64,000 nucleotides of DNA from an uncultured Oscillibacter sp. (GCA_902476875.1 CABSFC010000003.1:1-64000), one strand, 5' to 3'. Counted from the stretch's first letter, positions 16,855-25,704 are shown. Notes: generated by a model from the sequence alone, not told the origin. Translations and numbers: made by a program.

Positions 16855-18327
16855 TCATTCCGCGGTCTTCTTTTTGCCAAATGCCTTTTTCAAAAACGGC
16901 CACGCGAAGCACACCACGATGACAATGATCAGCACCAGGGAAATGGGCCGCGTGACAAAGACGGACCAGGAGCCGCCTGAGAGCCGCATCGTTCTGCAGT
17001 AGTTGTCCTCCGCCAGACTGCCCAGAATCAGGCCCAGGATCAGACAGGAGAGGGGGAATTTGTTCCGCTCCAGGAAATAGCCGATGACCGCCGCGATGAG
17101 CATGAGTACCACGTCGAGGATCTGGCGGCGGGTCGCATAGGCGCCGACGACAGAGAGCATCAAAATCAGGGGAACCAGCAGGCTGTTGGGCATCTCCGTA
17201 ATCTTGGCAAAATACTTCGCGCCCAGTAGGCCCAGGATGGCGAAAGCGAATTGCGCCAGCAGCATACCCCAGATGATGGTGCTCACCATGTCGCCGTTTT
17301 TGGAGTAGAAGGAGTAGCCCGTCTGGATACCATGGATGCTCAAAGCGGACAGGAACAGCGCCGCGCTGGAGCTGCCGGGCACGCCCAGGGCAAATGCGGG
17401 AATCAGGGCGGAACTCGTCACCGCAGCGATAGCCGTCTGCGGGGCGATCAAGCCCTTGGTATTGCCCTCGCCAAAAGTGTCCTTATCCTTGGCGGCGTTT
17501 TTCTCAACGACATAAGTGATAAAGCTGGCCGCGTTGATGCCCAGGCCGGGAACGATGCCGATGATGGTGCCCAGGACGGAGGACCGAATCAGGGGAACCG
17601 GGAACTTGAACACTTCCTTGGTGCCGGCGATAACGCCGGAGACCTTGGAGTCCGACTTGCTCATGGCACCCTTTTCATTTGCCAAAACCAGCGCCTGTGC
17701 CAGGGCGAAAGCCCCGATCACAATGGGGATGAACTGCAATCCATCCTCCAGATAGATGGTGCCAAAGGTAAAGCGCTTATCGCCGGTCACGACGCTGCGG
17801 CCCACAAAGGTCAGCATCAGGCCGAGGCCGCCCATAATGATTCCCTTCAGCGCGTTTCCCTTGGCCGCCAAAGCCACCAGACACAGTCCCGCGACGGCCA
17901 GCAGGAAATATTCCGCCGCGCCGATCTTCAAAGAGAGCTGTGCCAGGGCATTGCCCAGCAGGGCAAACGCGGCGACGCCGAACAGGCCGCCTACCAGGGA
18001 GGCCATGGTGGAAATGCCCAGGGCGCGGCCCGCCTCGCCCCGGCGAGTCATGGGGTAGCCGTCAAAGCAGGTGGCCACATTGCCGGGTGTGCCGGGGGTG
18101 TTCAGCAGGATCGCGGAAATGGAGCCGCCGTAGCAGCAGGCGCCGTAAACGGCGCTGAGGAAAATCACGGAGCTCGTCGCGGACATGGAATACGTCATGG
18201 GCAACAGAATCGCCAACGCGAACACAGGGCCCAGGCCCGGGGCCGCGCCGATAATAATTCCCAGCACCGTGCCGACCAGCATGTAGATCAGGTTCAACGG
18301 GCTGATTGCAGTTAATAATGCCGACAT
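16855..18327 (-). CDS. tctA: Tripartite tricarboxylate transporter, large permease TctA
   Basis: 490-residue TctA (PF01970) permease with about ten to twelve membrane helices. Diagnostic glycine-rich repeats GIIIGAAPGLGPVFAL near residue 19 and GIVPGLGINAASFI in the second half are present, as are LLNTPGTPGNVATCFDGYPM and ALGVPGSSSAALFLSAL. It works with the small permease TctB and the lipoprotein TctC to take up polycarboxylates such as citrate, aconitate or aromatic acids. TctB ends 12 bases upstream. Ends with a basic tail (KKAFGKKKTAE). Confidence 0.95.
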   Translation of the reverse strand: MSALLTAISPLNLIYMLVGTVLGIIIGAAPGLGPVFALAILLPMTYSMSATSSVIFLSAVYGACCYGGSISAILLNTPGTPGNVATCFDGYPMTRRGEAGRALGISTMASLVGGLFGVAAFALLGNALAQLSLKIGAAEYFLLAVAGLCLVALAAKGNALKGIIMGGLGLMLTFVGRSVVTGDKRFTFGTIYLEDGLQFIPIVIGAFALAQALVLANEKGAMSKSDSKVSGVIAGTKEVFKFPVPLIRSSVLGTIIGIVPGLGINAASFITYVVEKNAAKDKDTFGEGNTKGLIAPQTAIAAVTSSALIPAFALGVPGSSSAALFLSALSIHGIQTGYSFYSKNGDMVSTIIWGMLLAQFAFAILGLLGAKYFAKITEMPNSLLVPLILMLSVVGAYATRRQILDVVLMLIAAVIGYFLERNKFPLSCLILGLILGSLAEDNYCRTMRLSGGSWSVFVTRPISLVLIIVIVVCFAWPFLKKAFGKKKTAE

Positions 18328-18339
18328 CAGTTGCCCTCC

Positions 18340-18834
18340 TTAAAGTATTCCGGACAGAATCCCCGCAGGCAGCTTGATGTAGAAGCCATAGCGGAAGATC
18401 ACGTAAAACGCCACTGTGATGATGACCGCGAAGGGGATCAGCACCTTCCATTTGCGATAGCCCAGCAGGTAAGGCAGCGCGATCAGCACCGCAATGGTGC
18501 TGGGCAGGAAGCCGATGGGGTTCAGCAGTGCGACATAGAGGACCGCAATCACCAACACCATCAGCTGATTTTTGCTGAGCAGGGCGTGTTTCCCGCCCGC
18601 AGAGGACGGAGCGTCCCCGCCTTGAGCGGCGCTTTTGGGGGCGCGCAGGGTCCAGACGGTCAACGCCAGCTTCCCCACGCAGCACAAAAACACCACCGCA
18701 GACACGATCTGGGGAAAGAGCTTAGTCTCGGCGGCGAAGGAATTCGACGCCGCAAACATATATGCCGCCACCAGCATGATGGCCAGGAGGATCACGATAT
18801 CCGCCACTGATGCTTTTTTCTTTGAATCTTTCAT
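18340..18834 (-). CDS. tctB: Tripartite tricarboxylate transporter, small permease TctB
   Basis: 164-residue membrane protein with four predicted helices (about 12-29, 40-60, 92-115, 118-155), the expected size and layout of TctB (PF07331). Sequence conservation in this family is low, so the assignment rests on topology and its position between TctC and TctA. A GAGAGG ribosome site precedes the ATG. Partner of TctA in the membrane complex. Confidence 0.88.
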   Translation of the reverse strand: MKDSKKKASVADIVILLAIMLVAAYMFAASNSFAAETKLFPQIVSAVVFLCCVGKLALTVWTLRAPKSAAQGGDAPSSAGGKHALLSKNQLMVLVIAVLYVALLNPIGFLPSTIAVLIALPYLLGYRKWKVLIPFAVIITVAFYVIFRYGFYIKLPAGILSGIL

Positions 18835-18861
18835 ATCTGTACCTCTCGGACGTTTTCGGAA

Positions 18862-18896
18862 GCGCCCGGCCGCAGGCGATACCCGCAGCCGGGCGC
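18862..18896 (-). promoter_or_regulatory. Intercistronic GC hairpin between tctC and tctB
   Basis: GCGCCCGGC (18862-18870) and GCCGGGCGC (18888-18896) form a strong stem with no T-tract in the minus-strand direction. It lies just after the binding-protein gene and probably protects the upstream mRNA or damps expression of the permease genes, giving excess TctC. Confidence 0.5.
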
Positions 18897-18911
18897 GGAA
18901 TGGAACTGCGA

Positions 18912-19931
18912 TCAGAACAGGTCCTTGGAGGCCTCGGCCAGGTTATAGCAGTTCTCGATCACCTCGGCCAGCTCATCGCCGGTGCGGGGCACGACATGGA
19001 AGGAGCTGCCAGCGGCCTCGGCGAAGGCGGGGTCGTTGTTGGCCGCGTCAGCAGCCTCGCGCAGGATGGTCAGGATCTCCTCGGGCGTCTCGGGAGGCGC
19101 CAGGATGCCCATGACGACGTCGTAGCCATACTCTTCGCCGTAGATGGAGGAGAAGGTGGGAACACCCTCCAGCTGCTCGTCTTCCATCTCGCCGAAGGTA
19201 GTGAGCACGCGGATGGTGCCCTCAGCGGCGGGCGTATAGGTGGCGGTGCTGCTGCAGACCGCGCAGTCCACTTCCTTGCCCATGACGGCGGTGACACAGT
19301 TGTTGCCGCTGTCGTAGGGGATGACGGTCAGGTCCACGCCGGTGACGCCTAGGAACATCGCCTGGGCCAAAGCAGAGTTGGAGATGCCGCTGGTAACGGC
19401 CATGTTCAGCTTGCCGGGGTTTTCAACGCCATAGGCCACCAGATCCTCCAAGGTCTCAAAGGGGCTGTCGGCGGGGACAACCAGCGCGTTGCCCTCCTTG
19501 CCGGAGATGCCGGCAATGGGCTCAAAGCCGCGCATCTCATACTCAACGTCCTCGCCCTCGACGACCTCGGTTAGAATGTAGGAGGGGAAGTTACCCAGGA
19601 CCAGTGTGTAGCCGTCGGGGTCCGCGCGGTAGACCTGGCTCAGGCCGATCTTGCCGGAGCCGCCCTCCACGTTCTCAACGATCACATTGCAGCCCAAGTT
19701 TTCCGCGAAGTAGGGGGCAAACATGCGGGCGACGGTGTCTGCGGAGCCGCCCGCGCCTCTGCAGACAACAATGGTGATGGTGCCCTTGGGGAAGTCGGAG
19801 CTTGTGGAGGCCGTCGCGGGGGTATCCTCACCAGAGCTGCTCTCGGGAGCGGCGGTATCCTCTTTCTGGCCGCAACCGGCCAGTGCCAGGAGCATGAAGG
19901 TTGCCAACAGAACAGACAGTAACTTTTTCAT
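18912..19931 (-). CDS. tctC: Tripartite tricarboxylate transporter substrate-binding lipoprotein TctC
   Basis: 339-residue TctC/Bug-type receptor (PF03401). The signal peptide has lipobox LALAGC with Cys at residue 20, followed by an acidic Ser/Thr/Glu linker. Family segments include PKGTITIVVCRGAGGSADTVARM, VENVEGGSGKIGLSQV and LGNFPSYI. These receptors bind carboxylates through water-mediated contacts. First transport gene after the UbiD gene; AAGGAAGGAAGATC precedes the ATG. The ligand should be the substrate of the surrounding decarboxylase/dehydratase enzymes and cannot be read from sequence. Confidence 0.93.
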   Translation of the reverse strand: MKKLLSVLLATFMLLALAGCGQKEDTAAPESSSGEDTPATASTSSDFPKGTITIVVCRGAGGSADTVARMFAPYFAENLGCNVIVENVEGGSGKIGLSQVYRADPDGYTLVLGNFPSYILTEVVEGEDVEYEMRGFEPIAGISGKEGNALVVPADSPFETLEDLVAYGVENPGKLNMAVTSGISNSALAQAMFLGVTGVDLTVIPYDSGNNCVTAVMGKEVDCAVCSSTATYTPAAEGTIRVLTTFGEMEDEQLEGVPTFSSIYGEEYGYDVVMGILAPPETPEEILTILREAADAANNDPAFAEAAGSSFHVVPRTGDELAEVIENCYNLAEASKDLF

Positions 19932-19957
19932 GATCTTCTTCCTTCCTTTTTATCTGA

Positions 19958-21382
19958 TTATTGCAGATAATCTTCGATGCGCATGGTTTCCAGCATATCC
20001 AGCGGGACCTCGCAGACCTCGGAAAACGGCGTTCCATAGGGCTTAGTGCAATCGATGCCCATTTTGGAGGAGATCTTCGTGCGGGAGTCCACCGTTGGGT
20101 CCACCGTAGCGCCCATGGCGCCGGGGACGATAAAGATGGCGCGGTCCGGCTGGGTCCGGGTGGCCAGTGCCCAGAGGACCTCGCTGTCGCTGAACACGTC
20201 CACGTCCTCATCCACGGCCAGCACATATTTCAGATGCCAGTCGCAGACGAACGCGGCCATCATGGCGTCTCTGGCCTCGCCGCCCACCCGCTGTTTCAAA
20301 GAGAGGTAGCAGATATAGCGTCCGCAGCCGCTGGGCGTCATATGCACCGCCTTGATGCCGGGGCATGTGGCGCGGACCTTCTCGTAGATCACGGCCTCCT
20401 TGGGGATGGAGCCCAGAAGCCCGTGCTCGGCATGGCCGATAAACAGGGACTGGTAATAGGCGTCCTTCCGATGGGTGATGGCCAGGGGCGTCAGCCGGGG
20501 GTCCAGCTGCTTTGTGACCACGCCGCCCTTGAAATTTTTATAGTGGCGGGTGTGCTCGCCCACGGGGCCCTCCTCGATGCGGTCGTTCCAGTCCACTTCA
20601 CATTCGAGAATCATTTCGGCGTCGGCGGGGACCATGAGCTCCTCGCCCCAGGTCTCGCTGGGAACCAGCCGGACGGCCTCGCCCAGCGCGGCGCCCGCCA
20701 TCTCATACTCATTGGTGCCATAGGGGCCCTCCCAGCAGCTTCCCAGGAAGAAGCCGGGGTGATGGCCGATGACCACCGCGATGGGCGCTTTCACCCCCCG
20801 CTCGCCGTACTTCTTGATGTTCATACCGGTGTGGTGGTGGGGCTCCGCGTGGATGGCCGCCACCTTGTTGCCCTGGACATGGATGCGGATCATCGCCAGA
20901 TTGTACACACCGCTGTCCGGGTCCCGGGTGACCACCGCGCCGCCCAGAATATACGGGCCGCCGTCGTGCTCGTGGTGCTTGGCGATGGGAAGCTTGTCAA
21001 AGCCCGCGGCCTCGCCGGTGAGGACCATCTCCTTGACCGGCGCTTCAGCGGCGGAGACGGTCTCCGGCGCGATGCGGTTGGCAAAGCGGCGGTTCATCTC
21101 CAGGGACAGCGGCATTTTGTAGTCCGCCACGTCCATATCCAGCGCGGCGCAGAACTTTTTGCGGGTGGAAAAGGCGTTGAACACCAGCGGGAAAGCGCTG
21201 TCCGAGCCATCCAGCGCCGTGGGATGCGCAAAGATGGTCATGGGGGATTTCCCCTCCAGCTCCAGCTTCCGCAGGAATGTGGTGGCCTCCAGATCGCTGC
21301 TGATCCTGCCAGGGACGCGCAGCAGCTCATCCGGACAGGCCTTTTCCAGCTGAGAGATATAGGTGCGCAGATCTTTTGCCAT
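19958..21382 (-). CDS. ubiD: UbiD-family prFMN-dependent decarboxylase
   Basis: 474-residue UbiD-family enzyme. The E-R-E catalytic set appears as R166 (NLAMIRIHVQG) and E271/E276 (EEGPVGEHT); IHAEPHHHTG and GHHPGFFLGS are typical cofactor/metal-site segments. UbiD enzymes decarboxylate alpha,beta-unsaturated or aromatic acids with prenyl-FMN. UbiX and LpdD for the cofactor are in the same operon. Its ATG overlaps the stop of the upstream DHOD-like gene (TGATG). An upstream aconitase X could form the needed acrylate-type substrate, as in the archaeal anhydromevalonate phosphate route; the actual substrate is unknown. Confidence 0.92.
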   Translation of the reverse strand: MAKDLRTYISQLEKACPDELLRVPGRISSDLEATTFLRKLELEGKSPMTIFAHPTALDGSDSAFPLVFNAFSTRKKFCAALDMDVADYKMPLSLEMNRRFANRIAPETVSAAEAPVKEMVLTGEAAGFDKLPIAKHHEHDGGPYILGGAVVTRDPDSGVYNLAMIRIHVQGNKVAAIHAEPHHHTGMNIKKYGERGVKAPIAVVIGHHPGFFLGSCWEGPYGTNEYEMAGAALGEAVRLVPSETWGEELMVPADAEMILECEVDWNDRIEEGPVGEHTRHYKNFKGGVVTKQLDPRLTPLAITHRKDAYYQSLFIGHAEHGLLGSIPKEAVIYEKVRATCPGIKAVHMTPSGCGRYICYLSLKQRVGGEARDAMMAAFVCDWHLKYVLAVDEDVDVFSDSEVLWALATRTQPDRAIFIVPGAMGATVDPTVDSRTKISSKMGIDCTKPYGTPFSEVCEVPLDMLETMRIEDYLQ

Positions 21383-22683
21383 CAGCAGGTCCCTCCTTCG
21401 TCATCAAAAAATCCCTTGGGCGCCAGGTGGGGGTGGGCGGAGGCCATGGCACGGAAATGGCCCGTGTCGCCGTCCTCCCGTTCGGTCATATAAATCGCCC
21501 CCACGGGGCAGACCTGGGAGCACAGAGAGCAGCCCGCGCACTTGTTCTTGTTGATAACGGCCTTCTTCGCCACGGTGATAGCGTCGTACCAGCAGGAGTG
21601 CCAGCAGCGGCGGCAGCCCATGCACTTGGAGTAGTCCACGTTGGCCTGCAGGGCCTTCACCTTGTCCACCAGGTCCTGGTTGGAGTAGATCTGCTTCCGG
21701 GCCATGTCCTTGACTTCCTCGATGGACTTGTAGCGGCGGCGCTCCAGCCAGGCGTCGATATCCCGCAGCATCTCTTTGACGCAGCGCAGGCCCCGGATCA
21801 TGATGGGGGAGCAGTACTGCACCGCGTCGGCGCCGGCCATGAGGAACTCAATGGTGTCCTCCCAGGTGACGGCGCCACGGCCGGCCATGACGGCGCAGTC
21901 GCAGGCGGAGGCCACCTCGGCCACCCAGCGCATACTGATGGGCTTCATGCCGGTGCCCGTGCCGGGGCCGGGGCCGTAGATGACGGGCTTGCCCGTCTCA
22001 ATGTCCACCCGCATGGTCTTGGCATTTGCGAACATGGTGACGCCGGCGGCGCCGGCCGCCTCCATCTTTTTGGCGACACTGACGAAGTTGGACCCGTCAG
22101 GGCTCATCTTCACGAACATGGGGATGGGCACCGTCTCCTTCAGCGTGCGGACCACCTCCACGGCGGCCTCGGGGTGCATGGTGTAGTAGATGCCCACATG
22201 GTTGTCCCGCTCGCTCTTGGACAGGCCCTCCGGCGGGAAGGGGCAGCAGAAGTTCAGCTCCAGGGCGTCGCAGCCGGCGTCCACATAAAGCGAGGCGATG
22301 TGCTGCCACTCCTCCATGGTCTTGCAGGAAAAGCTGCCGATCAGCTTGCAGTCGTGCTCCTTGCAGTAGGGCGCGGCCTCCCTGATGATCTCGGAGAACT
22401 GGACCGGCTCATAGCAGGAGTTGTGCTCCCGGTGCATCCAGAAGTAGTCCTTGGGATCGTCATAGGGGTGCTGGGGGTCCTTTTTATAGTCCAGCAGCTT
22501 GTAAAGGGGCCGGGGATACCGCTGGAGATACCAGACGGTGGACGCCGTTTTCGTCACGATGGCGCCAAGGCCGGAATCCACGCATTTTTTGATGTGCTCC
22601 ACCGTCCCCGCAGGCGGGCCGCCGCCTACCACCAGGGGATTTTTCAGGCGGAGCGGGCCCAGCTGAACAGACAGGTCTGCCAT
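21382..22683 (-). CDS. DHOD-like flavoprotein fused to 2x[4Fe-4S] ferredoxin (PreA-like)
   Basis: 433 residues. Residues 1-330 form a dihydroorotate/dihydropyrimidine dehydrogenase-type FMN barrel (LKNPLVVGGGPPAG, ELNFCCPFPP, KMSPDGSNFVSVA, GRGAVTWEDTIEFLMAGADAVQ). Residues 354-392 are a ferredoxin domain with C354/357/360/364 and C382/385/388/392; the fourth Cys of the first cluster is followed by Trp instead of Pro. Such fusions (as in PreA) reduce or oxidise a C=C bond using ferredoxin or a partner. No PreT partner is present. In this operon it may reduce an enoate produced by the dehydratase or decarboxylase. Its own pyrimidine role is unlikely from context. Confidence 0.85.
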   Translation of the reverse strand: MADLSVQLGPLRLKNPLVVGGGPPAGTVEHIKKCVDSGLGAIVTKTASTVWYLQRYPRPLYKLLDYKKDPQHPYDDPKDYFWMHREHNSCYEPVQFSEIIREAAPYCKEHDCKLIGSFSCKTMEEWQHIASLYVDAGCDALELNFCCPFPPEGLSKSERDNHVGIYYTMHPEAAVEVVRTLKETVPIPMFVKMSPDGSNFVSVAKKMEAAGAAGVTMFANAKTMRVDIETGKPVIYGPGPGTGTGMKPISMRWVAEVASACDCAVMAGRGAVTWEDTIEFLMAGADAVQYCSPIMIRGLRCVKEMLRDIDAWLERRRYKSIEEVKDMARKQIYSNQDLVDKVKALQANVDYSKCMGCRRCWHSCWYDAITVAKKAVINKNKCAGCSLCSQVCPVGAIYMTEREDGDTGHFRAMASAHPHLAPKGFFDDEGGTC

Positions 22684-22698
22684 ATTATCTCCTCCTTC

Positions 22699-23376
22699 TC
22701 AATTTTCACCGTGGGTTTGCAGCTTGTGATATCCGGTCATGCGGCGGGCTTCCTTCAGGGGAGTCCCCGCACGCACCAGAGATTCGATCTTTGCCTCCGT
22801 GGCGGCGATGTTCTCGGCGATCTCCAGCACCTCCACGGCGCGCTCCAGCGGGATGCGGATGGCGCCGCTGTCATCCGCCATCATGATGTCGCCAGGGTTG
22901 ACCTGGAGGCCTGAGACGGAGATGGGGCACTCCACCGCGTCCACATACACCCGGTCCTTGCCGGTGACCATATAGGCGCCCTTGGAGTAGATGGGATAGC
23001 CGATCCGCTCGATGGCAGGCAGGTCCCGGCACACGCCGTCGATGACCGTGCCGGCGACGCCCTTGAGGGAGGCGTCCAGAGACATGATGTCCCCCCAGAC
23101 CGTGCAGTAGTCACGGCCGCCGTTGTCGATGACCACCACCTGGCCGGCCTCCACGTCGTCCAGAAAGTCGCCCACGGTGCCCTTCACGGTGCCGCAGGGC
23201 GTATAGTGGACCGTGAACGCCTGGCCGCAGCAGCTTCTGCCCTGGATGGCGGGCCGGATGTGGTAGAGGCCGCAGGCGGGCAGGCCCAGCTTGTCGTTGG
23301 CGTCCGAGACGCAGGTGGTATCCAGCTTGCGGTAGCGCTCCAGAATCTCAGGAGCGAGGCGCAGTTCTTCCTTCAT
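22699..23376 (-). CDS. RraA-family aldolase/decarboxylase-like protein 1
   Basis: 225-residue RraA/HMG-aldolase fold protein. The key segment VIDGVCRDLPAIERIGYPIYSKG contains the Arg-Asp pair used in class II 4-hydroxy-4-methyl-2-oxoglutarate (HMG) and CHA aldolases for metal and pyruvate-enolate binding; WGDIM and MADDSGAIRIP are also family positions. Such aldolases cleave 4-hydroxy-2-oxo acids to pyruvate and also decarboxylate oxaloacetate. One of three paralogues in this operon. A role as RNase E inhibitor is not supported by context. Confidence 0.85.
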   Translation of the reverse strand: MKEELRLAPEILERYRKLDTTCVSDANDKLGLPACGLYHIRPAIQGRSCCGQAFTVHYTPCGTVKGTVGDFLDDVEAGQVVVIDNGGRDYCTVWGDIMSLDASLKGVAGTVIDGVCRDLPAIERIGYPIYSKGAYMVTGKDRVYVDAVECPISVSGLQVNPGDIMMADDSGAIRIPLERAVEVLEIAENIAATEAKIESLVRAGTPLKEARRMTGYHKLQTHGEN

Positions 23377-23385
23377 GGCGAATCC

Positions 23386-24045
23386 TCACTTTTGCAGCAT
23401 TTTTTCGTAGTTGTACTTCTGGTCCACTTCCAGGGAGCTCATGCCGGAACGAAGGTCCGCCACCATGGCCTCCTCCTTTGCCCAGAGGCTCTCCGCCTTG
23501 GCCAGCACCTCCTCCAGATGCTCGGCGGGGACGAAGACCACGCCGCTGCGGTCCGCCAGGACCGCGTCGCCGGGCCGGACCTGGACGCCGCCGAACTGAA
23601 TCATGGTGTTGGTGCTCTCCTCCATGATGCGGCCCCGAGCGGTGGCCACCACCGCGCCCCTGGCGTAGACAGGGAAGCCGATCTCCACATAGTCGTCCAC
23701 ATCCCGGCAGGCACCGTCGATGACCACGCCGGAGATGCCCTTCAGCTGGGCGCCGTTGGCCAGGATGCCGCCCCAGCAGGAGGTATCCTGGCGGCCGCCG
23801 TTGTCCACGACCACCACGTCGCCAGCCCCGGCGGCTTCAATGGCTCGGATGCCCAGGTGAACCTTGCCCTTCGTCTCTCCCGCAGCGGTCATCTTGACAG
23901 TGACGGCGCTGCCCGCGATCTTGTCCACGCCCTCGTACATCGGGCGGACGCCGTAGGTGGAGCCCTTATAGCCCAGCGCGTCCAGCGCATCCGAGACGTT
24001 GGTGGTGGAGAGCTTCAGCAGCCGCTCTCTGATGGCCTGTTCCAT
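23386..24045 (-). CDS. RraA-family aldolase/decarboxylase-like protein 2
   Basis: 219 residues, same family as its neighbours but clearly diverged. VIDGACRDVDDYVEIGFPVYARG has the Arg-Asp pair, CWGGILA aligns with the WGDIM region, and LADRSGVVFVPAEHLEEVL ends the domain. Ten bases separate it from RraA-like 1. Probably a metal-dependent 4-hydroxy-2-oxo-acid aldolase or a subunit of a hetero-oligomer with the other RraA paralogues (inference). Confidence 0.85.
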   Translation of the reverse strand: MEQAIRERLLKLSTTNVSDALDALGYKGSTYGVRPMYEGVDKIAGSAVTVKMTAAGETKGKVHLGIRAIEAAGAGDVVVVDNGGRQDTSCWGGILANGAQLKGISGVVIDGACRDVDDYVEIGFPVYARGAVVATARGRIMEESTNTMIQFGGVQVRPGDAVLADRSGVVFVPAEHLEEVLAKAESLWAKEEAMVADLRSGMSSLEVDQKYNYEKMLQK

Positions 24046-24060
24046 ATAGTATCTCCTCCT

Positions 24061-24471
24061 TTAAAAGGTGATGGTGCCGTTGTCAAAGTCCACGCTGACC
24101 TGGTCGCCGGTGTGGATCAGACGGGTGATGTCCGCGTCCGGCTGGTCGATCAGGGGCATTTCACCCATGATGCAGCCGATGGCCGTCACCTGCTCCACCG
24201 CCAGATTCAACATACACTTAGGGCCGTTGCCGTTCATGATCGTATCGTAGATCAGATAGGAGCCGCCCGTGGAGCCCTTGCCGGTGGGGAACACCAGGAT
24301 GGTGTCCTTCATGCAGGCGCCATAGAGGGGATGTCCCTGCTCCGTGATGTTGCCGGTCTTCACGTCCACGCCGCCCAGAAAGCAGATGGGCTCCGTGGTG
24401 ACCAGTGCCGTGCCGCTGATGATGCCCTTGCCCTTGCCGATGACGACGCGGCCCTTCACTGTCGTGCTCAC
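24061..24471 (-). CDS. Aconitase X small (swivel) subunit, DUF126
   Basis: 136-residue AcnX swivel domain (DUF126/PF01989): GRVVIGKGKGIISGTALVTTEP at the N-terminus (the Ser in ISGTAL is a family active-site position), FLGGVDVKTG, and FPTGKGSTGGSYLIYD. It completes the active site of the large subunit. The start is GTG, directly after the TGA of the large-subunit gene with no gap, so translation is coupled. In many bacteria the two parts are fused; here they are split as in archaeal phosphomevalonate dehydratase. Confidence 0.92.
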   Translation of the reverse strand: MSTTVKGRVVIGKGKGIISGTALVTTEPICFLGGVDVKTGNITEQGHPLYGACMKDTILVFPTGKGSTGGSYLIYDTIMNGNGPKCMLNLAVEQVTAIGCIMGEMPLIDQPDADITRLIHTGDQVSVDFDNGTITF

Positions 24472-25704
24472 TCAAAACACCCCCTTCAGCGCCGCATTGA
24501 CGCACTGTTCCGTCGTTCCGTAGTAGGTCGGGATCTTCCACTGGCCCGGCGCGTAGTGGGCCAGCTTCGCGGAGTTGGTGGCCATGGCCGTCATGCCGAT
24601 GCGGTCCATGGGCTCCGCCATGGCGCCCAGCACGGGGCAGGTGTCGCAGACCAGCGTGACGCCGGCCTCCGCCAGAATCCGCGCGTGGCCGCTGCGCTCC
24701 GCCAGCTGCTTCACCGGCTGGGCGCACAGCATCCAGAACGCCGTTTTCACCCGCTTGCCCTCCACCATGGAGGCCACCTTGATGATCTCGTTCAAAGAGC
24801 TGTGGGGACAGCCCATGGCCACCAGCGACACCGGCTGGCCCTGCTGCTTGGAGAGAGTCCTGTATGCGGACTGGATCTCCGCCTGTCCCACGGTCCACGT
24901 CTCCTTCGGCGTATTGCCGCCGAAAGCCGTCTCCAGAGTGGGGGCCTCGGGGGTGACGCCCACAATATGGAACAGCGCCACCGCGCCGGAGGAGGCCAGC
25001 GCCGCGCCCAGGGACTTGAGCTGGTCCGTGCTCACGTCGGCGGGGATGCCGGTGAACACGGGCACGCCGCTCTCCACCCGGGTGCCGACCCAATAGCCCA
25101 GAGCGCCGTAATCCGCGATGTCGGACAGAGGCGTCTCCACATGGACCAAAAACTGGCCCCGGCGGTTTTCATTCAGGTGGTAGCCGTAGGCCGGGACGCG
25201 GCCCGCGATGGCTGCGGCCAGGGCGGCCGGACCGCCCTCCCGGTTGGTCCGGGCGCCGATGACGGAGTTGACAAAGGCGATGGCCGAGGACTCGCCCCAG
25301 GCCACATGCTCGCCGAACTTGGGACAGTGGCCGATAAGATAGGGGGTGCAGGTGTGGCAGGGCACGCCGCCCATGCGCTCATACGCGCCGGTCAGGCGCT
25401 GCTGGCGGGAGATGGTCTCCTCGCTGAAGCCCAGCTCCCTGGGCTGGTCCATGTCCATGGCGCCGGTGTTCAGCGTGGTGAATGCGGCGAATTTTGTGTC
25501 GTTTTCGCCCATCTGCTCCACAAAGCTGGTGGCGGCCTCGCCGGCCACCACGATGGATGAACCCGGCATGTGGACGCTCCTGACGGGAATCATCTTCTCA
25601 GCTCCATAGATATCCCCCAGACTGGTCAGGATCTGCATGCTCTTTTGGACGCTTTTGCCGTATGCGCCGTCCAACATTTTCTGTTCTTCGCTGGTCAGTT
25701 TCAT
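24472..25704 (-). CDS. Aconitase X large (catalytic) subunit, DUF521
   Basis: 410-residue AcnX catalytic subunit (PF04412). Expected Fe-S ligands are visible in VPCHTCTPYLIGHCPK, AMGCPHSS and VCDTCPVLG. Known AcnX activities are cis-3-hydroxy-L-proline dehydratase in bacteria and mevalonate-5-phosphate dehydratase in archaea, both removing water from a beta-hydroxy acid. The ATG of MKLTSEEQK has GGGAGGAACCAG upstream. Context (UbiD, UbiX, TctABC, no proline genes) fits dehydration of a hydroxy-polycarboxylate that is then decarboxylated, by analogy with the archaeal route. Specificity not determinable. Confidence 0.92.
   Translation of the reverse strand: MKLTSEEQKMLDGAYGKSVQKSMQILTSLGDIYGAEKMIPVRSVHMPGSSIVVAGEAATSFVEQMGENDTKFAAFTTLNTGAMDMDQPRELGFSEETISRQQRLTGAYERMGGVPCHTCTPYLIGHCPKFGEHVAWGESSAIAFVNSVIGARTNREGGPAALAAAIAGRVPAYGYHLNENRRGQFLVHVETPLSDIADYGALGYWVGTRVESGVPVFTGIPADVSTDQLKSLGAALASSGAVALFHIVGVTPEAPTLETAFGGNTPKETWTVGQAEIQSAYRTLSKQQGQPVSLVAMGCPHSSLNEIIKVASMVEGKRVKTAFWMLCAQPVKQLAERSGHARILAEAGVTLVCDTCPVLGAMAEPMDRIGMTAMATNSAKLAHYAPGQWKIPTYYGTTEQCVNAALKGVF

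Noticed and set aside
23206..25560. 784-codon plus-strand open frame
   Set aside because: Antisense shadow of the RraA-like and aconitase X genes; composition (His/Gly/Ala/Gln) is typical of an opposite-strand frame in GC-rich DNA.
19958..25704. A bacterial copy of the modified mevalonate pathway
   Set aside because: No mevalonate kinase, isopentenyl phosphate kinase, HMG-CoA synthase or reductase is present, and an acid importer is.
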